Shown here: positions 1-11,090 of the stretch, in pieces
Layout of the letters: every line of letters starts with the position of its first letter
Numbering within the stretch: position 1 is the stretch's first letter
Source of the DNA: Rhyacophila brunnea
Lineage: Eukaryota; Arthropoda; Insecta; Trichoptera; Rhyacophilidae
NCBI GenBank assembly: GCA_022495005.1
Contig: JAGYXB010000463.1
Coordinates: 1,573,921-1,637,920, forward strand
Direction of reading: 5' to 3'
DNA: 64,000 bases
Made by a program: the position numbers and the translations under genes
The notes under the pieces: generated by a model
Seen by the model: only the letters and a program-made list of their open reading frames with translations
Databases searched by the model: none
Told to the model about the DNA's origin: nothing

Positions 1-57
1 GATCCTACTTAGTGCACACTAAACTTTTTCAGTAAAAACTATTTGTTTTCATTCAAC

Positions 58-368
58 CACAGAACAGATACCTAATAAATATAATACCGATAGGCTATGT
101 TCAATACGCCACATGTTGATGCAGGGTTTTGATTGTGTGAGTGTCCTACGAAAATGAAACAAGCATTATGCACGTGCAATAGTGTGTGTAATAAGCCAAT
201 ATTAAATGAGCGTAAATGCATAAACCGAGAGTAGTTTTCAGTATTCGACGTATAACGTATTCTTGACACGTTTTAAAATTTATTCAATATTATTCCATAC
301 TCGAGATCGGTTGCCTGCATCTGCTTACTCGTTAGGTATTTCAGTTTCAATTATTTGTGAGTTCCCTG
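58..368 (+). mobile_element. hAT-A MITE nested in hAT-B, with perfect 8-bp target duplication
   Basis: The element runs from CACAGAACAG to GAGTTCCCTG and is flanked on both sides by CATTCAAC (50-57 and 369-376). The ends are imperfect inverted repeats (CACAGAACAGA against CAGGGAACTCA). The same sequence recurs at 15988, 23598 (reverse), 26406, 27753, 40563 and 52963 (reverse). Its duplicated target lies in hAT-B sequence, so it inserted later than hAT-B. It has no protein-coding capacity; short open frames in it are incidental. Confidence 0.88.
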
Positions 369-732
369 CATTCAACTATGACTAGGTAGGTAGAAGGTGT
401 TTGTTAGTTTTTGAATTGCAATGAAATCCTGCCAAATCCAAGCCATAAGTAGTAGAACAGTAGATAATAGTCAAAAAATATTCGTTTATCTATAAAATAT
501 CTAAAAGTATACCTAGGTACCTACCAATAAAAACTGACCAATGCCATCTGCAATATGTTGGACCTACCTACCTATTTTTAATTCAACGTAAACAAATAAT
601 CGGATCGCCCATAGCATATCTACTTAAACTATTATGGTTTGGTTTAGGCAGGGTTCAATTACCTCCTAGGTACCTATTTTAATAACTACGCAGCACCTTC
701 TGCAAATTGTGTTTTAAAATTAGGTAGAGGTC

Positions 733-1083
733 TTTCGTTCTACAGGGACACTGTTGTACGCTAAAAACGATTTGCAGTTGTGTTGGTGTTCTTTGGTAGT
801 ATTGACACAGGGTGTGCATGAAGAATTACGGAAAAATAAGCATATTTTTATGACTTATTGTTTTAATAAAATATGGAATAAAAATGCGTACATTAGAACG
901 TAGGTACCTGTAGGTATATTATTTACTTATACTGATAGTTACAATTCAATGAAAACATCGTGTATTATTATTTATTTAGTTGGGATTGGGAATATACAAT
1001 GTTTTGGAATTTATGAATTAGCCTTAACGATATCATTATCGTTATTTAACAGATTAGTTATAAATGTATAGAGAACTAAACAA
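733..1083 (+). repeat. 351-bp dispersed repeat, near-identical to 44054-44402
   Basis: This block starts TTTCGTTCTACAGGG and ends GAGAACTAAACAA. It matches 44054-44402 at roughly 95% by eye, with the first 100 bp or so identical. Near its 3' end there is a hairpin (AACGATATCATTATCGTT, 1026-1043). The two copies sit in unrelated flanks, so it is mobile or was copied. I could not see a target duplication or terminal inverted repeat. A non-autonomous Helitron is possible (hairpin, then CTAA), but this is only inference. Confidence 0.75.
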
Positions 1084-1106
1084 AACCCAATGCTTACGGG
1101 CCGCAC
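1084..1106. repeat. Solo end of a TTAA-type MITE
   Basis: ACCCAATGCTTACGGGCC matches the inverted ends of the complete 106-bp MITE at 48663-48768. Only one end is present here, directly after the 351-bp repeat. Confidence 0.45.
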
Positions 1107-1182
1107 CTAAGTATGATTAACAAAGTTTAGTGTGCACAATTTATGTTCAATCTTAACAGCCTACCTCCACCCCTCGCCACCG

Positions 1183-1890
1183 GTAGCTAAGTAGGTAGGT
1201 ACACACCTACCGGCAGGAGCGGATTGGTAGCATGTCACCGGCCAAGGAAATTTTCTAACAACAAAGTTTTCGCGATCACTGGATATTGAGTGGCTCGGAT
1301 GGCATTAGAAATGTAATAAACACGAGGCGACAAGGCGCGATTATTTCCTATAATCTCATTCAACAGTTTCAATTGCAGAACCTTATTCGAATCTGTCCGT
1401 AGGTAGGTCATATCTATATAGGTACCTAGATGTTAATAATTTGCTGTAAGCAATGTAGAGCTATAAAAAATACTTTCAGGGCTCCTACTGGAATTTCGCC
1501 TGCCATCTACGTAGGTAGGTACTACCAAGCTTTACCTTACCTATCTCTATAAAATCATAAATTTAGTAGATTATGTTGATTTAATACTTATTTACGTTTA
1601 TAAGTATAATTTTAGTAAGTAGGTACCTAAGTATAGAAACTATTCTCTATTCTTTCTCCAACGACGGCGCTAACCACATACCTAGGTATGGTAGAGTGGT
1701 GTCAGGTTCTTGTGGCAGTGCAGGCGACTCATTTAGGTGTTGGTATCGTTACTTTAAAATGACACTAACACCGTTGCAAACTGATTTCGCCGTGGCCGCA
1801 TTGACAGAAGAATCTGTCCTTCCTCTATCTAATACAAATAATACCTATTAGTTATACGATTATAGAACCAATAATTAATTAGGTTTAATT
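1183..1890. other. Engrailed intron 1, no recognisable gene
   Basis: AT-rich intronic DNA with scattered TAGG/CCTA short repeats (for example around 1190, 1400, 1510 and 1620). No open frame, exon-like motif or transposon end could be recognised. No homeobox sequence is seen on the minus strand here. Confidence 0.6.
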
Positions 1891-1904
1891 AATTATTATT
1901 AATT

Positions 1905-2240
1905 ACTAGTTGGAAGAGCTGATTGAAACGAGTTGGAAGAGGTGATTAAACAACAAACAATCATAAGATACTGTAAGTCCCAAATACTACGATGGGCGGA
2001 ACATGTGGAGCGAATGCCTGAAGTTAGTGCGCCAAGGATCATGACGAAGTGGCTACTCCAACGAAGAGACCCAGAGGCCGACCAAGAAGGAGATGGGCTG
2101 ACGTCGTAGAAGAGGACTGGTTTCATATAGGAAGACCCGGTAACTGGAGAAGTGTGGCGAGAGACAGGCGTGAGTGGAGAGCGGTTGCGGAGGAGGCCAA
2201 ATCCCACCCCGGGATGTAGCGCCGTGGAAGAAGAAGAAGA
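1905..2240 (+). pseudogene. C-terminal stub of a non-LTR retrotransposon
   Basis: Forward-strand translation gives pieces typical of the extreme C-terminus of non-LTR reverse transcriptase polyproteins: LRWAEHVERMPE, then in another frame RGRPRRRWADVVEEDW and DRREWRAVAEEAKSHPGM followed by a stop (TAG, 2217-2219). A short GAA-rich tail follows at about 2226-2240. The two blocks lie in different frames, so the copy has a frameshift and is dead. It is antisense to engrailed and inside its first intron. The clade was not determined. Confidence 0.8.
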
Positions 2241-2361
2241 ATTAATTAGGTACTTAGGTAGGTAGTTACCTATAGTAGTTAAGGGTGTCGCTAGTCCTTC
2301 GCGCTATAATTTCAGATTCCTTATACTACAACGGTTAGTCAAAAGTAATAAATCAAATAAA

Positions 2362-2367
2362 ACTCAC
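2362..2367 (-). other. en: Splice donor of engrailed intron 1 (GTGAGT)
   Basis: On the minus strand the exon reads ...AGTTCTG and is followed by GTGAGTTTTA. Splicing after the first base of the Gly365 codon (phase 1) is consistent with the junction just before the homeodomain in engrailed-family genes. Reading through instead adds eight unrelated residues and a stop, so the donor is the sensible exon end. Confidence 0.88.
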
Positions 2368-3460
2368 CAGAACTGGGTCTGTCGCTGTATCTGGTGCAGT
2401 AAACCCACGCCGGCCACTGCTGCCCCTTGCCCTGGTCCCCATTCGAGGAGTCGCCAGCCTTCGAAGATGTCCCGTCGTCAGATCCGGCAGCTATCGATGA
2501 AGACGCCGTCGAGATAGAAGAGTTTGCTGAGCCAGGCCTGCAAGATTCTTCGACGCTCGTCGTAGCAGCGTGAAAACTGGCGAAATTCTTCGGCCTTTCG
2601 ATTTGGGAGTGATTAGAGCTGGCTCTTCCGGGATCCGCGAAGCCGTTAGAGGTGTGCTTCGAAGGAATTGGTTTAACTACTCCAATTTGTGACACAGCAT
2701 GATGTAATCCGCCTAACGGTAGCCTGGCGTTTCGTATTTCCATACTTTTCTTACTGCTTAAAGTTCTTCCATTAATATTATAATCGTTTTGTGTTTTAAT
2801 TTGAATATTTCTAACGTCATGAGACTGCTTCGCCAGCTCGTAAGGCTTGTATAAAATACTCTGGATAGGTCCACCTGCTTTTGGACCTTCGATTTTATTG
2901 GTACTCTTCCTGATAGCGTTCAAGCCGAATTCAGGTCGAAGAATATTGGAAATTGAGAACTGCAAATTAGTATTATGGTCTTCAGTGTCAATTCCGTTGA
3001 TTTGTTGAGGATGATTTGCTATATGATGAGGTGGCGAAAAATTCTGATGGTGCACCAGCAATGGTCTCGCATCGAAAGCTGCTCCGACGAAAGACCTCAG
3101 CGGCGAATTTCCATTCATGATAACGTACGGGTTCAAATACGGATTGTAAATAACATTCTGATGATTTCTGTTCGGCAAATAACTGCTTTCGTCAATTTCG
3201 TTGGATGTCATGTTTACTGGAAGTGTAACAATCCCTTGGGTCTTCACATAAGCCATGTTTGACGATATCATTCTATCGCTCGGAGACTTTGTCCTGTCGT
3301 ATTTTGAGGTGATGGTGCTGCAGGTGTAAGGCTTCAGAGCTCGTTCGTTGGGGTTTGGGCTTGGAGAGCTAGTCGGGCTTGAGTGGTTTGTTGGAGATCC
3401 ATTCGCCATCGGGCCAGGACTGTTCGCTTGGTTTGGGCTGCAACGGTCTTCAAATGCCAT
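2368..3460 (-). CDS. en: Engrailed homeodomain transcription factor, first coding exon (partial gene)
   Basis: Engrailed is a nuclear homeodomain repressor that defines posterior compartments and segment boundaries. In butterflies it is also deployed in wing and eyespot patterning. This exon encodes 364 residues plus one base. Visible motifs are the N-terminal MAFEDRCSP; the EH1 Groucho-binding motif [12 protein letters not shown] (168-179); a conserved [12 protein letters not shown] block (249-260); a Ser-rich stretch (about 311-340); and [17 protein letters not shown] (349-365), the conserved region around the Extradenticle-interacting tryptophans, just upstream of the homeodomain. The start is fixed by an in-frame TGA two codons upstream (3464-3466) and a good context (A at -3, G at +4). 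The homeodomain exon or exons are beyond the left edge. The N-terminus favours engrailed over its paralogue invected, which I cannot fully exclude. Confidence 0.94.
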
Positions 3461-4620
3461 CTTTCACGAATTTACTTTAAATTTTATAATGTTCATACAG
3501 GTATCTAATCTACCAACGTCAAAATTTAAGTTAAGTAGGTACTTATGTGTATTTAATTGAATTTTTTGACACCACACAATTCAGTCATTAGCACAGAAAA
3601 CATGTAAGTTTGTTTGTTTCATAAATATTGAAAAATCAATAAATTGCTTAGGCACAAATTCACTGCCCTATTAAAAAACGCTTACCTATATAGGTATCAG
3701 TAGGTACCCAGCACTTAACTAGCGTAGGTAGGTAACTAATCTATCAGTCAATAAGTTCAAATTCAAATATAGAATCCCTATTTTGAATATTATGTTGGTA
3801 AAAAAACACAGTCTTAATTTATCGTTCTTTTGATTGTTTTCACACACGAAAATGTCAGAATTTTAACAACTTAAATACAAAAGCATCAGCGGCATAAGGT
3901 AAGCTCGTACGAAACGCGTGATTAATTGTCTGAAAGTCGTAAATAAACAATTCACGTGAACACAATCTGTCATTTCTATCAAACTGTCATTACAAAAAAG
4001 CCACCATAAAGAATATTATGACCGGTCGATTAAAAAACAATCAAACGTGGACTAACCTGCGCCTAATGTTCTTCCAATAGTTAAAACGTTAACGATTACC
4101 GTCCACTTTTAACTGTCTTCAACTTTAATTGCACATTTTATGGGTTATTTTTCACAATCACAAAAATGTCACACGCAATCAATGATGGGACAATCGATTT
4201 TCATTGTTCATAGTTATTTACACAGTCTATTGTCGATATTTTGCCGGAATCATTGCACAGAGTCAATATATATTTTACACAATTCACTTTTTTTTAAGTC
4301 AGAGTTTATTAAAACATACGAAAACGTGTTTTTATAGACATTTTCGCGAGCGGAAAAAGTCTGACCGTGTGCATTTGAACGCGTTCCAACTGACATTGCA
4401 CACCGATCCGAAGTTAGCCAATAAAAACAATAGCAATGATAAACATGTATTGAAAATCACACACGATCGTAATAATAATATTAGCACAATGCACGCAAGA
4501 ATGTGTGTGTACCGGGTCGACGATGTTTTAAATTGAAGTGTGTCCTGCAGTAATGGACAGGACAGGACGACTTCGTCTCGCTACATGACAAGAAATAGAC
4601 CTGGTATAACTATATTAACC
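3461..4620 (-). promoter_or_regulatory. en: Probable 5' UTR and core promoter region of engrailed
   Basis: The sequence directly upstream of the engrailed ATG. A TATA-like CTATAAAAAC lies on the minus strand at 4328-4337, which would place a start near 4300. The segment 3880-4560 has few TAGG repeats and higher complexity than its surroundings. The transcription start is not proven: Drosophila engrailed uses an initiator-type promoter without TATA, so the TATA-like match may be chance. An unseen 5' UTR intron is also possible. Confidence 0.45.
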
Positions 4621-5560
4621 GCTTGACAGCTCCTTCGCTCCAACACAAGCACACCCAGCAGTGTGTGTGTGCTGAAGACACGCCTAAATTTATTCCATCT
4701 CATTATGAAAACGCAGCCTTTCAAAAACCGAACTTACGAACATCTGCTGTCTCTTTCGTTTTCTGTGTGTTAAAGCTGGAAAGACAAAGTTTTTATTGGT
4801 TGTTCAGGGCGGAGCGCGGAGTTTTAAATATGACATTACTTTTGGAGGGAAATCGACTTAATAAGAGTGGGCATGTCATTTCTTTTTTTTCAGTTCCTTC
4901 ATGGCTGTTGACTGCTACATTATTGCGTTATGACATAATTATTGTAAAATCTTTATCGTGTATAGATTAAAATCAGCTTTTAATATAAGTATCTCAATAC
5001 AACAGCTGTACCTACTTACCTACCTTATGAATATAAATATTTAAATACGTACCTACCTATTGACTAATTATAATGGGTAGATTGGTAGGTACCTATATTC
5101 TAACATACCTTCTCAATCAAGAAATATATTAAGGCCATGCATTAGTTGAGGCACGGTCTAAAAAGATCGTCGCTAGGCGATGCGCGGATTGCGGGTGGCG
5201 GGTGAAAATGACGCCTGAAAACGAAATATTAATTGTCATATAAATCCAACATACGTCCATTTTATGTTCTGTTTATTGTTCTATTAGTAACAATAATAAT
5301 ATATTCATTGACATGTTTTCTTTTTAAAGTAAATGGGTAACGTTTTAGTCATCTTTACACGATTTTAGAATTAATTGACCCGTCGCCATCACGCAGCAAA
5401 GTGACGTGTTCCTGGGTCAACATTCTCTCAGTGAATGGCAGCGAGTCCAAAATTTCGTCGCGCGTACAGTTGAAAATTATTTGGCGTTTCACTGATGCGT
5501 CACCTTAATAAGCGACTAGTAGGTAAGATAGGTTTTTGGCGCAAATCCAGTGACAGTTTA
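4621..5560. promoter_or_regulatory. Promoter-proximal upstream DNA with two CpG-containing blocks
   Basis: Two stretches stand out from the TAGG-rich background. The first is 4620-4830, containing a CCAAT box on the minus strand (ATTGG at about 4796). The second is 5150-5500, with CpG-containing sequence such as GATCGTCGCTAGGCGATGCG and TTTCGTCGCGCGTACAG. Neither recurs in the window. The position 1-2 kb upstream of engrailed suggests enhancer or Polycomb-response function; this is inference from location only. Confidence 0.3.
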
Positions 5561-7040
5561 TTAAGAAGCGATGATGCTTCAGACCATAACTGGTTTCGAT
5601 GTAGAGATTAAACCAATTGACTTATTTGTGAGTAAGGCACCTAGGTAGGTACCTATTTACCTAAGTATTTTTTTTTAAAAAGCTGGTTTTCTTGCATTAA
5701 ATTTCTTTAGGTTACCTACCTAAACACATTGACGTCCAAAAGCATCATTATTATACCTCCCTACCTATTTGTTCATATTTTAAATAATAGCTTTGAGGCC
5801 CTCTTGTGAATTCTTTTTAATAAGCAGGTAGGTCTCTTTAGATTTTGAAAAACATGCATCAATTTACTATATTGCTTTGTAAGAAGACTGAAATGCACAC
5901 CTCATGGAGGACCGCCACTGGTTTCAAGGTTATAATAAATTATTGGAACAATACAATTTATTAATTATTATTGTACTTACTGGGGTTTACGGTATAGAAC
6001 TTATTTGAGTAGGTAGGTATATAGGTATAATGCAAGCAATTAGCTTTAAAAAACTATTAAAACAATAATTTAACTATGATTATGCAAATAGGTCAAATTT
6101 AATTAAATATTGTTACAATAAGTTATTGTCGACTTACCTGCCTACTTAGTTAAGTACATTTTTACAATATGCTTTCTCTCATTAGGCGCCCCTCCGAATA
6201 TGTCTTGTTACGTTCGAAATTTATCGAGCCTCACAGTAGGTAATATGGTAGCCTGGTAGGTGTCTTCATAACCTATGATACGAATAGATAATAGGTACCT
6301 ACTGTCAAGGCCAACTATAGTCAGGCCGTGACATGAAACTGTAAACTTTGATAGTGGTACCTGCTAGTTATTGCTCATACTTAATTTATTGCGAACAGTT
6401 TACTGCATTGCATTAGAGATTAAAAAATAATCAATAACTACCACTACTATCGTAATTCGCAATTCAGTGCCATGTGTTGAATATACCTAGTCAGCTTGGG
6501 TCAGTGCATTTCACCAGTCCTAACCTAACCTAACTATTAATAGATAATTAATATTCCATTTTTTTTTCTAAATACTTAGACGTAGATAAGTGGGATAACC
6601 TACCTACCTAGTAAACAATCATTTTTTTTAAACAGGCAACTAAATTAGTCAAGCTTTCGAACAAGCAACAATTCGGTGTCAATGGCATACATACGCTGTG
6701 GTCTCTCTATAGACACTCCTTGATTAACGATATTATTTCGGTTTTGTACCTACCTACCACTTATTTGGCTAATTTTCCGCAGCTATTTCCTGATTCTGAC
6801 TTAGATAAATACCTACCTACCTACATACCTTAGATATTTAAACCTATGCATGGTTAAGCGATTCCAAAGGAAAAAAAGTAGATACCTATTATAAATTTTT
6901 AATTGGTTCTCAAAATCGTATTTTGTATAATTCATTCGGCATTATAAACCTACTGTGAAAAAAGCACGCCATAATTCAATAAACATTATTTCACAAACGT
7001 CTCGCCTCAAACGTAATTGATTAAAACATAAAAAAAAATA
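5561..7040. other. AT-rich upstream DNA with TAGG/CCTA repeats
   Basis: No gene or bounded mobile element recognised. There are many TAGG/CCTA short tracts (5640, 6010, 6600, 6810). At 6515-6532 there are three tandem CCTAA units, the insect telomere repeat unit, too short to be more than an interstitial trace. Confidence 0.6.
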
Positions 7041-7222
7041 TCAGAGCTCATACTCCCCTGTCTTTCGCACGGTCGCTTGGCGCGTTCTGTTTCCGGAATC
7101 GCGCGTCAATTGTGCGAGACGAAAGTGTGGAATTATATCCATCTCTCTCGCTCTGAGCAAATAAGCAATTTGTATATGCTCGTTTCCGAATGAGCGTATG
7201 TGCCGAAAGGTTTTGTTGCACG
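7040..7222. other. GC-richer unique-looking island
   Basis: A block of about 180 bp with CTTTCGCACGGTCGCTTGGC, GGAATCGCGCGTCAATTGTG and a GAGA-type CTCTCTCGCTCTGAGC. It does not recur in the window and has no long open frame. It could be a regulatory element or a fragment of a dispersed element; I cannot decide. Confidence 0.3.
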
Positions 7223-7443
7223 ACCCCAGTCCTTAAGTAAGTCAGTTAATAATGGACCAATACAGCTGCCTATCGGTTTTTATTGAAACATTAAATTGAA
7301 TGATAATTTTATTACTAATTTTGCCAAAATATTTTAAGTACACAGGTAATATTAGGTAAGTAGGTAGGTACTTAACCAATAAATTGACTTGATCATATCT
7401 ATTCTTAATTTTCTTGTTAAGCAAAATGATGGTAGGTATGTCA

Positions 7444-8324
7444 CAGTGGCGTGCGGTATCTTTTGAGATCGGGCATGCTCTTAAAAAGCATGCTTAATTA
7501 ATTTCAATTAATTGAAATTACGAGTGGTATTTTGAGATAGATGGCATTTTATGTCATATCGGATATTCCAATTTTGAATTAGGTAGGTAGATAGGTACAT
7601 CTTTCCTATTGACTACCAGATTACAAATTTTCAAACAAATTGATGTAAGTATTGACGATGTCGCTGAAAGTATCTTAACAACCAATGACGTCCCTAGACA
7701 GAAGGCAAGACAAAATGCCACCTCATTCTTTATACAGTATTTTTTATCATCCTTCCATGACTCCAATATCTAAAAAATGTGTTGTATTGATACATTACTA
7801 TCAAAATATAGATTATAATTATTCGCAAATATGCTCGTGTCATTTATCATTTATCATATTTATTACTTACATCATAGGGCAACGGAAGTAAACTAGACAC
7901 CGCGAACCCAATAAAAAATACAGTCCTATTAAACCTTTTATCTTAATTAATACATTATGTTTTCAACTAGTGCTGAATTTTTAATGGAAAGGTATTTTCG
8001 TTATTACTTTTTAATATTTAGGTAGCTATTTCTTCTCGATTTTCCGCCCTTCGACTAACTGCTGCCCCCAAGCGACGCTCAATCTGCCTACCCCCACGGG
8101 ACATCACTGTTTTCGGTAATTGCACAGCATGACCCACACAACAGTAGATACATTTTGCTCTCATTGTGAGCAGTCCCAGGCATTCGGTATAGCGGTAGGT
8201 ACCTATATCATTGAATTTATTTATTGGTTATGTGGATATTTATACCTACTACTATGAATATCTGGTATTAATTAAAATTAAAGCATGCGCCGCATCCACA
8301 GCATATATGGACCACACGCCACTG
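7444..8324. mobile_element. hAT-F element with 8-bp target duplication, carrying a nested hAT-E-like element
   Basis: Ends are CAGTGGCGTGCGG on the left and the inverse CCACACGCCACTG on the right. The flanks are GTATGTCA (7436-7443) and GTATGTCG (8325-8332), 7 of 8 matching. The middle is occupied by a hAT-E-like copy (7683-8109), which accounts for about half its length. No transposase frame is visible. Confidence 0.72.
7683..8109 (+). mobile_element. hAT-E-like MITE nested in hAT-F
   Basis: Runs from CAATGACGTCCC to GGGACATCACTG and matches the better copy at 53018-53556 along its length (AGTACTTTTTATCATCCTT-type start, GCCCCCAAGCGACG near the end). No clear target duplication remains, so the ends have decayed or recombined. 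No coding capacity. Confidence 0.75.
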
Positions 8325-8710
8325 GTATGTCGGTACCTACCGATTTTGAGTATCAGTGATAGAGGTATGTACCTACTTATAGTTAGATATAAGTACATTT
8401 TTCTTTGTAAATAAATAGTGTTAGCAAACATACTTATACCTACCCACGGGCCCGAATATATTATACCTAGTGGCAGCACAGATTTATTATGATGCAGATG
8501 ACGCATCAATTTGTCAAAAGATTTAAAAGAGGGCCTCGAAACCGGTCAAACAATTATTCATTTATATCAAGCTTGAAAAATATGCGTAGGTACCTACTTA
8601 GGTACCTACATTGAGTATAGAATATTCCCAAAGGATAACAAAATCCCTGCGTAAGATCAAAAGGGCCTAGGTATAATAATATAAACACTCGAACAAATAA
8701 GTACCTAGGG

Positions 8711-9098
8711 CATGGCCCCCACATCCTGAAGCGGGCCCCCTATCTATCGCTAAAGATAAAGGCAGTGTGACGCTCTACAGTAGCGTTTTCCAAATGGTGT
8801 AGGTACGCGGTAGAATTAATGTGTATAGGTATTTAGTGTTTTTTGTATAGGTATTTGAATAATTCATCTATTTAAATTATGGAAATGTCGAGTATCGAGG
8901 CACAATTAAAAATTGTATCGTACAACCACATAATTTTAAATAATACTAATATTGAAGATAAATTGCGCCGCAGGCGACTTTTTTTTGCTATTCGAGAGAA
9001 TTTGTGATGTGTGTTTAAATCACTTATCTGGTCGATTCGCCACGCCGTTCGCCCTTCCTGATCCAGGGCTCCCAGGCTAGAGCCCTGTCAACCCCATG
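8711..9098 (-). mobile_element. hAT-C MITE, reverse copy
   Basis: Bounded by CATGGCCCCCACA and a decayed inverse (CCCCATG). Flanks are ACCTAGGG (8703-8710) and ACCTAGGT (9099-9106). The interior matches the copies at 17035, 27282, 34274 and 41827 in reverse (AGTAGCGTTTTCCAAATGG, CGCCGCAGGCGAC). No coding capacity. The target is a TAGG-type repeat. Confidence 0.85.
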
Positions 9099-9235
9099 AC
9101 CTAGGTAGGTACCTACCTAATTGTCCACAGATAAAATTATTCAATCACCAACAGGTAGGTAGGTACCTACCTACATAGGTGCTATACCTACCTATAGGTA
9201 CTCAAATGGAATAGTAGAAAACTTAAATCCATTAA

Positions 9236-9443
9236 GCCGCGTTGACACGGTCCAAGTACACTTGGACCGAGTGCCATCCAAGGCACTCGTATGAGACATC
9301 TTCATACTATTTATTCCTATCTAAGCTACTTGGACCGCGTCCTACTCATCCAAGTTAGCTTGGATACTGGATAGGAATAATTAGTATGAAGCTGTCACTT
9401 GGATGGCACTCGATCCAAGTGTACTTGGACCGGTCAACGCGGC
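9236..9443. mobile_element. 208-bp fold-back MITE with TTAA-like flanks
   Basis: The two halves are inverted copies of each other over roughly 90 bp (left GCCGCGTTGACACGGTCC; right, inverted, GCCGCGTTGACCGGTCC), with GTCCAAGTACACTTGGA in both arms. Flanks are TTAA on the left (9232-9235) and TTTA on the right (9444-9447), suggesting TTAA-targeted insertion of piggyBac type with one changed base. The whole element could fold into a long hairpin. Confidence 0.75.
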
Positions 9444-9521
9444 TTTAGCATTAGAATATAAATTTAATATACCTACTTAGAATGGTTGATTATTATTTAA
9501 CTTCATCTTTTTTTAATAGGT

Positions 9522-9648
9522 AGGTAGGTAGGTCACCATCTGTAAATTGTAGTCTTTGTTCAATAAAAATAAATATGTAGATATGACTAACAAAGTTTAA
9601 TGTGCACTATGTATAACTGATCTTAATAGCCTACCTCCACCGTTCGCT
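9522..9648 (+). mobile_element. hAT-B right-end fragment
   Basis: CACCATCTGTAAATTGTAGT through CTTAATAGCCTACCTCCACC matches the right half of hAT-B, but the terminal CGCCACTG is lost. Non-coding. Confidence 0.65.
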
Positions 9649-11090
9649 ATTTTACCTACCTAGATACCTATATTGTAGGTAATGGAAAGCATTGGAGCTC
9701 AGCCGGATAAGGGACATTAAATCTTAGGCGAATAATTGTTTTCTATTTTATAGGTAGGCACCTATCTAATAAGTAATAGGTACCTGGGTACCGTTCACAA
9801 AGAATAAATCACGGTAATCTGAAAAAAAATCGAAGGAAAGCTGAAAAACGTTTCTACGCTGATTTTGGGATCATACAATTTGATCGGAAAAGCTGATTAG
9901 TGATTAGGAAGATCGGAGAAATTTTAGAAAGAAAGAGCAAAAAAAGCACTTGACTTTTTAGATTCAGCTTTTTTTTGATTTGACGATTTTTTGTAAAAAC
10001 ATTGTGCTTTTCATGATTTTTGCGGAGTCCAATTTATAGTTAGGTGCCTACCTACGCTACCGCCCATATGCCAACCCATATAGGTATGTAGGTAATGCGA
10101 TCTAGGAAATTAATGAAAAAAAAAATTTCATCTTAAAAATTTGTGCCTTCGTATGGGATAAACTTAAATAAGCGTGTTAAAGAATAGGTACATATAGGTA
10201 ATATTTACGTCTAAAATCTATACCTATCATAATAAGTAGGTACCTACTTATACTTACATTAAAGTTTGTTACACAAGCGAAACGCTCATTCAATATTGGT
10301 TATATATTAACTATTTGGAGACACACGGTAGGGTTTATATTTTTTGCGTTTATGGGCGACTACCATTAGGTAAGTCATAAACCAAAACTGTATTCAAAGT
10401 CTTGGTCTATGACCTCCTTGTAAGTAGGTACCTATCTCATTTGAAACCTACATAAAGCATTACTACCCACGCAGGTAGGTATCAGTAGTCAGTGTATCGT
10501 ATATCCAAAACTTTCATGAACCTGCTGACGTAATCTTTGACGTCCCATTCTTACAATAAAATTTAACGTAAAAACAAATGATTGACATCAAACGAGCAGT
10601 GACGCTTTCATTAGGTAAATAGATAGGTATGTAACCACCTTCCATTGTAACTATCTACCTGATACGCATATACATACTACATACCTATAGGTATAAGTAT
10701 GGAGGATTCATAGATATGCAAGTAAGTACATTTTAACTTAGCGTAGGTATAAACTATAAGTAAATAAATAGATACTTTTAAATACATATTATAAGTATAT
10801 CTATAGGTATAGATACTAACTTACTTATTGAGCCGACAGATCGGAATTTCATCTAGTGATATTAAACTTAATGGTAAGTTAACACTTTCAGTGTCGAAGA
10901 GCATGAAGAAATAATTATGAAATTTAATTTAGAGAGAAATCGTTAATAATTGAGAAATGTCTGTGAGTTAACGTAAAACAAAAGAACAAAAGACCTTTCC
11001 TATCACAATCGAAGATAGTATTGCATTATTTTAACGGACTAATGTTTATAAGTAGGTAGGTACTTTGATTCAAAGCTACAAAAGTTGTCA
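9649..11090. other. Upstream DNA without recognisable gene
   Basis: AT-rich sequence with frequent TAGG/CCTA tracts (9760, 10080, 10240, 10620, 10690, 11050). No bounded element or exon recognised. Confidence 0.6.

Larger units (their letters stand above)
1..1182. mobile_element. hAT-B non-autonomous element, left end cut by the window, interrupted by two other repeats
   Basis: The window opens just inside the left terminal repeat (AGTGCACACTAAACTTTTTC, as in full copies at 29492 and 50475). The copy ends at 1182 with the inverted right terminus (GCCTACCTCCACCCCTCGCC, then ACCG for ACTG). Inside it are a hAT-A element (58-368) and a 351-bp repeat (733-1083). Blocks of hAT-B sequence are recognisable between them, for example AACTATTATGGTTTGGTTTA near 630. 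It lies in engrailed intron 1. There is no coding capacity. Family membership is seen by alignment with the other copies; the hAT assignment comes from 8-bp target duplications in those copies. Confidence 0.8.

Noticed and set aside
1899..2207. Minus-strand 102-codon frame
   Set aside because: Antisense shadow of the non-LTR retrotransposon relic on the plus strand; not an engrailed homeobox exon.
1..2361. Homeobox exon of engrailed
   Set aside because: I looked on the minus strand for the homeodomain motifs (such as WFQNKRAK) and found none; it should lie left of the window.
2975..3262. Plus-strand 95-codon frame inside engrailed exon 1
   Set aside because: Shadow of the engrailed coding sequence on the opposite strand.
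4140..4536. Forward frames upstream of engrailed (65 and 110 codons)
   Set aside because: Overlapping, without domain or start context, on the strand opposite the probable engrailed 5' UTR.
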